From NCBI GenBank assembly GCA_028277025.1, contig JAPYVG010000119.1, forward strand, positions 1 through 5,036: a DNA stretch of 5,036 nucleotides, written 5' to 3'. The position numbers were made by a program, and so were the translations under genes. Below, piece by piece: positions 1 to 5,036 of the stretch. Every line of letters begins with the position of its first letter. Position 1 is the stretch's first letter. The notes below the pieces were generated by a model that saw only the letters and a list, made by a program, of their open reading frames with translations, had not been told where the DNA came from and searched no databases. This DNA comes from Sulfolobaceae archaeon. Lineage in GTDB: Archaea; Thermoproteota; Thermoprotei_A; Sulfolobales; Sulfolobaceae.

Positions 1-1079
1 ATATTTACTTTGCAGGAATTGTAACGCCGCTCTCTTTCACTATATTAGCTATATTTATTTTAAAATTAGTAAAAGCTGATAAAAGAAAATTACTATATTT
101 AAGTCTTATATTTATAATTTTGTCTGAATTTGGGATTTTTATACATACAAGTTTATGGCCGGCGTATAGTGATGAGGAATTCTTTAATTTCAGTTATAAA
201 GATATATTTTATTATCATGAAATAAAATATCCTTTCATCAACGTATCAAATTTTCTAATTAAACAAAATCTGTCTTATGGATACTCTCTATATTCTACTA
301 TGATTCCAATGGCACCATATCCTCAAAATTTTTTACCTAATTATTTTATGCCGATTATCTCACCAGGTTTCAGTGCATATTTTCCGTCTAAAATTTACGC
401 CGAAGAGGCAAATTGTTTCTTACATGAAAATATAACGGAATTCGGCTATTTGTTGGCTTTTAGTGGCATAAAATATATAGTAGTTATGAATTATATTTAT
501 AATACTACATGGCCTCATGCCTATGATAGTCCTACGGTATCTAATTGGGGGTATAATTACTTTATAACGGGTTTACCTAATTTTGTTAACATTACGCTTT
601 CACGCTCTAAAGATTTCTCACTTGTTTATAATAGCATTAATGTGTCTATATATAATAATTTATTATCTAGATATCCGTTGGACTTAGTTCCTTTTAATTC
701 CTCTAACTTAAGCAATTTAAATATATCTCAGATTATACACATAGTGAATTTCACAAATGATCAAAAAATTAATATTATACAAAATTATAATTTCATTAAT
801 ATTAATATTAATGAAATTAAAGGGAGAGTTTACTATTTAATTCTTGATTTTAAATATGACCCTAATTGGATTTTAGACTATGGGAATAAGCAGATAAAGG
901 GATTTGAAGGACCATTTGGCTTACAAGCTTTTAATATATCCCATGTTAATATTACGCATTTTATATTGAAGTATAAAGGAGAAACTACATACAGAACTTT
1001 GAACTATCTTTCGATCTCATTGTATGTTATAATAAGTGTTTTAACCATTGTAATAAGAATCAAGGGGAGAAGGACTTAA
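1..1079 (+). CDS. C-terminal part of a polytopic membrane protein, GT-C/YfhO-like (5' end outside window)
   Basis: The frame is open from the first complete codon (nt 3) to TAA at 1077-1079, giving 358 visible residues, so the gene starts upstream of the window. A TTG at 120 could be taken as a start, but it falls inside a hydrophobic helix and is not the real one. Visible topology: two membrane helices (about residues 1-24 and 28-46), then roughly 285 mostly polar, aromatic-rich residues, then one helix near the C-terminus ending in a basic IRIKGRRT tail. The middle domain carries 13 N-x-S/T sequons, as expected for a part exposed outside the cell. The segment around YDPNWILDYGN, followed by GPFGLQAFNIS and a final helix, resembles the end of YfhO-type and other GT-C membrane proteins; this family link is inference from pattern. 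A role in transferring or modifying lipid-linked sugars fits the neighbouring glycosyltransferase. Substrate is unknown. The gene is convergent with that neighbour and overlaps it by 20 bp. Confidence 0.85.
   Translation, partial: IYFAGIVTPLSFTILAIFILKLVKADKRKLLYLSLIFIILSEFGIFIHTSLWPAYSDEEFFNFSYKDIFYYHEIKYPFINVSNFLIKQNLSYGYSLYSTMIPMAPYPQNFLPNYFMPIISPGFSAYFPSKIYAEEANCFLHENITEFGYLLAFSGIKYIVVMNYIYNTTWPHAYDSPTVSNWGYNYFITGLPNFVNITLSRSKDFSLVYNSINVSIYNNLLSRYPLDLVPFNSSNLSNLNISQIIHIVNFTNDQKINIIQNYNFINININEIKGRVYYLILDFKYDPNWILDYGNKQIKGFEGPFGLQAFNISHVNITHFILKYKGETTYRTLNYLSISLYVIISVLTIVIRIKGRRT
788..819. repeat. 32-bp perfect palindrome inside the membrane protein gene
   Basis: The two 16-bp halves are exact reverse complements with no spacer, centred between 803 and 804. 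It is made only of A/T-rich triplets apart from one C and one G, and encodes an Asn/Ile alternation (FINININ). It may be a by-product of low-complexity coding. Confidence 0.8.
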
Positions 1080-2283
1080 TGATTTTTATTTCATTTTGTA
1101 TTATTTCATCCCAATTTGAATGTTTTTTCAAAAAATCTTTAACAGTTTCATCAAATAAATAATCTAAATCCTTATTATAATACGCTTTGACTATATGAAA
1201 CAATTCTTTTTCATTATGAACAAATATTACTGGTTTAATGTTTTTATATATTTCTTCAGTCCCGTTGTAAAATGATATCACTGGCGTATAGTTAGCTATA
1301 GACTCTAAATTCACAAAACTGTAAGTTTCACTATAAGAAAAGTTAATATTGAGTTTACTGCTTCTAAGATTTTTTAAAGCTTCTTCATGGGGTAATTTAC
1401 CTAATATTTTTATTACATTATTTTTATTTTTAACTAAGCTAAAAATTTGTTTCTGAGCGATTCTAGGTAGATCTCCAATTAATGTCAGTTTAATCTCATC
1501 ATTGTTCTGACCTAATATTTTTAAGAACTTTACCAACCTACATAGTCCTTTAAATGGAGTAAATGCCGTAGATATAGATACAATACCTTCTTTATTTTTA
1601 GAAATATTATAGTTATCATATAAGTTTATAGCTATCCCAGGAAAAAGTCTCTTGGTGTTAATATTATATTTGAACAGCGAATATTTTCTCAATGAATTAG
1701 TATTTATATAGATAGCAAAATTTAATTTATTGCTTGAAAAAATTTTCCTAAACATCATGTGTAATAGTAATTTCTCGCTTAATTTTTTCACAGAAAGCAG
1801 AGGATTAACACATGAATGGGTATTCAATATATATCTAATCTCATCTAAATATCCACCATTAATCCATGACCCATGAACTATAAACCCTCTCAATCTAGAT
1901 TTAATTTGAATGGCTAGATTAAGATCAGTAAAGGCTTCACTTGTTACATAGATTAGGTCATAATTATCATTTAGCTTACTTTTGATATACTGGATTAATC
2001 TGATATCGAAAAAATGTTTGTGGTTTAGATTCAGAATTGAGTATAGATCGAGAGGAATTTCTAGATTATAGACTCCAGAGAATCGGTAAATATCTTCTAC
2101 ATAACGTTCTCCTAATTTAGGGACTCGTTTAAGATTTCCTAAAATACTTGGAATATAATAAACCTTATCAAAATATTTAGATACTTTAGACAGGAAAATC
2201 GTACTTCTGATACTTCCACCTGATACTGCATCAGAATTATTATTTCCTACTATTGCCTCGCCTATTATTAAAACCTTTCTCAC
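1060..2283 (-). CDS. Glycosyltransferase family 4 (GT-B fold) protein
   Basis: A 407-residue protein, the normal length for a single GT4 glycosyltransferase. It is expected to move a sugar from a nucleotide-activated donor to a lipid-linked or polysaccharide acceptor on the cytoplasmic membrane face. The N-terminal Rossmann-like domain begins with KVLIIGEA and a glycine-rich SGGS stretch (residues 21-24), and has HGSW at 137-140. The C-terminal donor-binding domain starts near residue 231: ISTAFTPFKG (237-246), LTLIGDLP (266-273), ILGKLPHEEAL (293-303), and the GT4 E-x7-E signature, E319 and E327 in ETYSFVNLE. The protein has no clear membrane helix. Start: GTG at 2283. The only in-frame ATG upstream is separated from it by an in-frame TAA, so GTG is chosen. 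I see no Shine-Dalgarno motif; the leader is T-rich. The stop TGA (1060-1062) lies inside the end of the convergent membrane-protein gene. Sugar specificity cannot be read from sequence. I am confident of the family but not of the pathway. Confidence 0.9.
   Translation of the reverse strand: MRKVLIIGEAIVGNNNSDAVSGGSIRSTIFLSKVSKYFDKVYYIPSILGNLKRVPKLGERYVEDIYRFSGVYNLEIPLDLYSILNLNHKHFFDIRLIQYIKSKLNDNYDLIYVTSEAFTDLNLAIQIKSRLRGFIVHGSWINGGYLDEIRYILNTHSCVNPLLSVKKLSEKLLLHMMFRKIFSSNKLNFAIYINTNSLRKYSLFKYNINTKRLFPGIAINLYDNYNISKNKEGIVSISTAFTPFKGLCRLVKFLKILGQNNDEIKLTLIGDLPRIAQKQIFSLVKNKNNVIKILGKLPHEEALKNLRSSKLNINFSYSETYSFVNLESIANYTPVISFYNGTEEIYKNIKPVIFVHNEKELFHIVKAYYNKDLDYLFDETVKDFLKKHSNWDEIIQNEIKIIKSFSP
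1080..1112 (+). terminator. T-rich transcription end after the membrane protein gene
   Basis: Directly after the TAA at 1077-1079 the plus strand has T-runs (TTTTTATTTCATTTTGTATTATTTC). Intrinsic termination in Sulfolobales commonly uses T-rich tracts without a hairpin. The tract lies inside the 3' coding end of the opposite glycosyltransferase gene, so its composition may partly reflect AAA/GAA codons there. Confidence 0.35.
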
Positions 2284-2441
2284 GACAATAATGAAACAAA
2301 AAACAAAACAAAAGTTTTACCCTGATAACATTTAGTACACTATCAATAACTTTGTTACGTTATAAACATAATGTTATGCAGTTAGGGAATTCTAGAATAA
2401 TATTAAGTAAAATTAAGAAATCTAAGAGTAAAACTATACCT
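2284..2441. other. Intergenic spacer, no gene seen
   Basis: AT-rich spacer between the glycosyltransferase start and the left end of the IS630-type remnant. It holds the candidate TATA box and a T-rich leader. If the IS630 element jumped into the IS110 element, the missing IS110 N-terminus could lie here, but I could not read a convincing frame for it. Confidence 0.5.
2360..2367 (-). promoter_or_regulatory. Candidate TATA box for the glycosyltransferase gene
   Basis: Read on the minus strand this is GTTTATAA, close to the archaeal TATA consensus. Transcription would start about 25 nt downstream, near 2335, leaving a T-rich leader of about 50 nt before the GTG at 2283. No strong BRE is evident, and a weaker A/T box nearer the GTG could instead give a leaderless message. 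Confidence 0.35.
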
Positions 2442-3477
2442 TAGTGTTTCTGAAAAAGTTTGTAAATTAGTATTATTAATTTGAATTACAGAAATTTAGC
2501 TTTAGCTTGCGAGGAAGAGAAGGACGCGAAGATTAGGAGAGAATTTACGCGGTGAAGTTGTATATCGATGACAGTAAATTATAAGAACAAGTTTCGCAAA
2601 TGCTGAACAAGATATTATCTAATAATAAGATGATGAATTAGTAGGTACAAGAAAGAAGGTCTTGACGGTCTAAGAGACAAGCCCAGATCGGATATACCGA
2701 GAAAAGCAGAAGAAAAGAAAATAGAACTAACATTAGACGATTGATCTGGAAAATACTTAATACAACAAGAATGCCGGACAACGTGAACATTAAAAATAGT
2801 ACTACTGTAACTAAGAATAGAATAAAAGAAATTCGAGTTATGAGTACAGCTTTACTAGCTAAGATACAATCTCGTGAAACCTAGACCCGCAAACGTTTAA
2901 GCTATAAAGGACATGTGAGAAGACTTTAAAAAATGAAGGGCATAAAAAGGAAAAGCTCTGTTCTTTCTAGGTGAGAGTAGGATGATAATTTATACGTTGA
3001 TCAAGAATGTTTCCGCTAATATCGGTAGTAAGCACTAACGGACGTCATCCTAGGTTTTCCTTATATCTATGTCGATCTTGCCTGATATAATCACCTGAAG
3101 TTGCTGTTTCCCTTTTAGGAGGCCTAATTGGAATCTATTAAGCGCCGCTTAAGGTATTACAAGCCATGTTTTGATAGTGGAAGGGCTTATGCGGTTAAGG
3201 ATAATTATTTCCTCATAAGACCAAGGATATCTATTGAGATTTGTTGTAGGAAGATATTTATCTCATGTTTACTCCTCCTTCTCGCTTAACCTTAACGTAA
3301 CTAGGTGATCTTCAAGCCCCCTCAAGGAATACGTGAGTAATGAAAATTTTACACAATAAAAGATATAAAATTGCAATAAACAACTCTTTAAGGAAAATTT
3401 GTATAAATTTAGTTTTAATGCAATAATTTACTCGAAATTAGATAAAATTAAGGTTTAAGAACTTCTCAGAGAAACTA
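2442..3477 (+). mobile_element. Degenerate IS630-type insertion sequence, near full length
   Basis: An element of about 1.03 kb between two TA dinucleotides (2442-2443 and 3476-3477), as expected for the IS630 family, which duplicates TA. The left end reads GTGTTTCTGAAAAAGTT. The reverse complement of the right end reads GTTTCTCTGAGAAGTT. These align as an imperfect inverted repeat if small gaps are allowed. The distance from the left end to the transposase start (about 37 bp) and from its stop to the right end (about 17 bp) suits an IS630 element of this size. The ends are inferred, because both repeats are damaged. Confidence 0.6.
2481..3458 (+). pseudogene. IS630-type transposase pseudogene (multiple frameshifts and stops)
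   Basis: Roughly 326 codons, the normal IS630 transposase length, readable only by switching frames. In order: NYRNLALACEEEKDAKIRR from the TTG at 2481 (originally probably ATG); IYAVKLYIDDSKL (from 2543) and EQVSQML of the helix-turn-helix; RYKKEGLDGLRDKPRS (from 2643), the typical linker before the catalytic domain; KGHVRRL (about 2907-2927); FFLGESR (2961-2981) at the first DDE aspartate, now Gly (GGT for GAT); EVAVSLLGG (3107-3133); KDNY..SSH around 3197-3216 at the second aspartate; a damaged PPYSPxLNxIE motif at about 3271-3305; LKEYVSNENF (from 3321); and the C-terminus NAIIYSKLDKIKV with TAA at 3456-3458. At least four frameshifts and several in-frame stops rule out a functional protein. 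The family call rests on the order of motifs; no single frame would show it. Confidence 0.75.
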
Positions 3478-3508
3478 TCAATAATGATCAGATCAATAGA
3501 TGCATACT

Positions 3509-3516
3509 CAGTAAAA
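3509..3516. repeat. Left copy of 8-bp target site duplication (CAGTAAAA)
   Basis: CAGTAAAA directly abuts the left inverted repeat and is repeated without mismatch at 4149-4156, directly abutting the right inverted repeat. Confidence 0.85.
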
Positions 3517-3543
3517 GGGCGATTCGGGGCTCCCTTGCGAATT
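3517..3543 (+). repeat. Left terminal inverted repeat
   Basis: Begins GGGCGATTCGGGGCTCCC and matches the reverse complement of 4122-4148 at 23 of 27 positions, with differences at repeat positions 10, 13, 18 and 25. Confidence 0.85.
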
Positions 3544-3582
3544 GTAATATCTCTGTTGATTTGGGCTTATTCAATGGAGGAA

Positions 3583-4037
3583 TTACTGAATGTATTTAAT
3601 CATTTCACAAAGAAATAAGAGTTCTTGCAATATTACAAGAATGGGATAACAGGTCGAGAGGTTGTAGTTGAGGGCTATAGCCCGACGATCCTCCAGGTGA
3701 AGTGGCACTCGCAGAACTCTCCAGGAGGGAGTTGAAGGGCTGAGCGGGTTGTTGGACCTGAGGAGGGGCTAGAGCTCGGCGTTCTCAGCACGGGCACGAG
3801 GAGGGCCCTGAGTACTAGCCTCTCCTCCCTGAGCACCTCCTCACCTGTACAGTACTGCAACCTCACCGTGACCCACTCAAGCCCGTACATGACCCCCCGG
3901 AGGAAGACCTTAAACCCCTCAGGAATCTGTATCTGGCGTAACCCATCCTCCTCTCCATCTCATTCATTTAATAGCGCGACCTCCCCAACTACCTCAAGGG
4001 GGAGCGCAGTCACCACGTGATTGAATAAACATCTCAC
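3583..4037 (-). pseudogene. Broken transposase-like reading frame inside the 632-bp element
   Basis: Reading the minus strand from a GTG at 4037, one frame gives VRCLFNHVVTALPLEVVGE and EVALLNE, a TGA stop (3960-3962), then GLRQIQIPEGFKVFLRGVMY, GLEWVTVRLQYCTGEEVL and a leucine/arginine-rich stretch, ending in a proline/serine-rich part and TAG at 3675-3677. A second frame then continues with RRAIALNYNLSTCYP and ILVILQELLFLCEMIKYIQ to TAA at 3583-3585, about 40 bp inside the element's left end, where a transposase should stop. The uninterrupted 71-codon stretch (3675-3890) is only a fragment of this. I infer a transposase remnant from its position and orientation within the repeats. I do not see a recognisable DDE or helix-turn-helix motif, so the family is unknown. 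Confidence 0.5.
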
Positions 4038-4121
4038 GGTATGGCCTAGCGCTCGTCCCTCTTTTTAGTATTACTAATGTTAGGATCAATTAAGCCACTT
4101 TCATTCTATAGAAATAAATAG

Positions 4122-4148
4122 AAATCGCAATGGAGTCCTGAATCGCCC
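4122..4148 (-). repeat. Right terminal inverted repeat
   Basis: On the minus strand it begins GGGCGATTCAGGACTCC and pairs with the left repeat at 3517-3543. It lies next to the second copy of the target duplication. Confidence 0.85.
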
Positions 4149-4156
4149 CAGTAAAA
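4149..4156. repeat. Right copy of 8-bp target site duplication (CAGTAAAA)
   Basis: Identical to 3509-3516, after which the IS110 remnant resumes (CTACGCTAATACTT). Confidence 0.85.
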
Positions 4157-4940
4157 CTACGCTAATACTTCAGAAAGAAGGAGTAAGAGTATTACATGTA
4201 AGCCAAATGTAAGATTGAGGGAGAAAGACCCGAGAGGAAAGAAAACAGATTTTTACGAAGCATAAAACTAGTAAACATCACAAACAAGGTAAAGGAGTAT
4301 AACTACAACCATCAAACGAACTAATAACACCATAAGTCTTCCTAAAAAGCCTTTAATAAAGTGAAGGTAGAGAGATCATTATTCCTAAACTTAGTAATGG
4401 GGGCAAGAAAATCCTGAAGAATTCTCTTAGGAGTAACATCATTATGCAATTATACAATTTATAGTACATAAAGATCATACGTGAGAAAGTCAAAGTATTA
4501 TCTAAAGCGCTTTTGAAAACAAGCTAGAAAATTTAAGAAGTAGAAGAAACAACATAATTATAAATTCTTGAATTTCACGTGTTATTAACTACCCCGGAGA
4601 TGGGGAAACTTTATTCAGGAATGATACGATAGTTATTGTTGGAGACATTAAACGCTTTCTTAATCCAGCATCTTTCGTAGCCTATTGTGGTTTAGATCCA
4701 ATAGTTGAGTAGAACTGTAAGGCTCCTCCAAGTAAGGGAATACTGAAGAAAGGTAAGGAGTAGTCGTGCGAGTTGTTCTAATTCCTTACTTAGATGAATT
4801 ACTCTCGTAGTACTCCATTACTAAAATTCAAGGAAAGTCTTGGGTTGAAAGGAAAGAGGTTGTACACTGCTTTAGTCGGGGAATTGGCTAGAATAGCTCG
4901 GAGCGTTTGGTGTAACAATAAGTCATATAAGCCTAAATAA

Positions 4941-5036
4941 ATAAACCCTTTCCCGAATCGTCACGTTGATTGAAAGTGTTCGCGTGACAATCTTACCAAA
5001 TACTGTGCCTGAGGTTTAACTGAGAAATCTATTATA
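4941..5036. other. Sequence after the IS110 remnant, no gene seen
   Basis: Contains a 6-bp inverted repeat (GTCACG at 4960-4965, CGTGAC at 4983-4988) around a 17-nt loop. It may include the right end of the IS110 element, but no border can be fixed because IS110 elements lack standard terminal repeats. Confidence 0.3.

Larger units (their letters stand above)
3517..4148 (-). mobile_element. 632-bp transposable element with 27-bp inverted repeats, family unassigned
   Basis: Bounded by 27-bp terminal inverted repeats (3517-3543 and 4122-4148) starting GGGCGATTC, 23 of 27 positions identical, and flanked by a perfect 8-bp duplication. Removing the element and one duplication rejoins the surrounding IS110 remnant, which supports a true insertion. 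At 632 bp it is too short for a normal insertion sequence; together with the broken minus-strand reading frame inside, this suggests an internally deleted, non-autonomous copy. Its middle is very GC-rich (39 of 60 bases G or C in 3721-3780) against an AT-rich background, so it probably arose in a different genome. An 8-bp duplication is compatible with several DDE families (for example ISL3, IS256 or IS6), and I do not recognise which applies. Confidence 0.85.
3478..4940 (+). pseudogene. IS110-type transposase remnant, interrupted by a 632-bp element
   Basis: IS110 transposases are DEDD/serine recombinases that cut and join circular intermediates. The left fragment (3478-3516) encodes roughly IRSIDAYSV, matching the xIExTGxY region. 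After the insert (from 4157) comes LILQKEGVRVLHVSQ, then with a frameshift VRLREKDPRGKKTDFYEA (the KTDxxDA motif), then KLVNITNKVKEYNYN in another frame. From 4584 to the TAA at 4938-4940 the Transposase_20 domain stays in one frame: INYPGDGETLF, then GDIKRFLNPASFVAYCGLDP, then KAPPSKGILKKGKE and a GKRLYTALVGELARIA tail. In-frame stops sit at 4710, 4761, 4779 and 4791. The catalytic QSG position now reads stop-Asn-Cys at 4710-4718. The N-terminal start with the first catalytic Asp is missing, perhaps lost with the IS630 insertion. Clearly dead. Family confidence is high for the C-terminal half and moderate for the N-terminal pieces. Confidence 0.8.

Noticed and set aside
120..1079. TTG at 120 as the start of a 319-residue protein
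   Set aside because: The frame is open back to the window edge and the TTG lies within a membrane helix; the gene is cut off by the window.
2628..2640. ATGATGA resembling a C box of an archaeal C/D-box RNA
   Set aside because: No D box or terminal stem at the right spacing, and it lies inside the decayed helix-turn-helix region of the IS630 transposase.
3050..3266. Minus-strand ATG with a GGAGG upstream (near 3266) followed by partly open frames
   Set aside because: The plus strand here carries IS630 transposase landmarks in order (EVAVSLLGG, KDNY..SSH, PPYSP-like), so the minus-strand opening is a shadow; it also stops after two codons in the ATG frame.
3140..3290. Plus-strand stretch RLRYYKPCFDSGRAYAVKDNY continuing to LLLLLA as a small gene
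   Set aside because: It has no start signal and contains the KDNY part of the IS630 catalytic region before shifting frame; it is part of the pseudogene.
3675..3890. 71-codon minus-strand open frame as a separate small gene
   Set aside because: The same frame continues upstream across a TGA to a GTG at 4037, and another frame continues downstream toward the element end, so it is a fragment of a broken reading frame inside the 632-bp element.
1..5036. tRNA, rRNA, CRISPR array, toxin-antitoxin pair or defence system
   Set aside because: I looked for regularly spaced repeats, cloverleaf-like arms and paired small genes on both strands and found none; the unexplained stretches resolve into insertion-sequence remains.

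Overview
The window is AT-rich (about 28% G+C where I counted inside a gene, 661-720). It carries T-rich gene ends, TTTATAA-type boxes and IS630- and IS110-type insertion-sequence remains. This points to a hyperthermophilic crenarchaeon, most likely Sulfolobales; that assignment is inference from composition and protein style, with no marker gene to confirm it.

Left part (1-2283): two intact, convergent genes. The plus-strand gene enters from outside the window and encodes the C-terminal part of a polytopic membrane protein with a large outside domain rich in N-glycosylation sequons and a last C-terminal helix; it resembles GT-C/YfhO-type membrane proteins. The minus-strand gene encodes a complete GT4-type (GT-B fold) glycosyltransferase. 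Their 3' ends overlap by 20 bp. Together they suggest the edge of a surface-glycan (N-glycan or exopolysaccharide) locus.

Right part (2284-5036): no intact gene. It is a pile-up of dead mobile elements that can be read almost end to end. (a) A complete-length but badly decayed IS630-type element lies at about 2442-3477. Its transposase (2481-3458) can be followed through the N-terminal helix-turn-helix, the DDE region and the C-terminus across several frameshifts. (b) An IS110-type transposase remnant starts immediately after it (about 3478) and ends at 4940. (c) A 632-bp element at 3517-4148 interrupts the IS110 remnant. It has 27-bp terminal inverted repeats (23/27 identical), a perfect 8-bp target duplication (CAGTAAAA) and a strikingly GC-rich interior holding a broken minus-strand reading frame.

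I see no tRNA, rRNA, CRISPR array or intact novel system. The most informative discovery is the nested-transposon stratigraphy and the family-unassigned 632-bp element.
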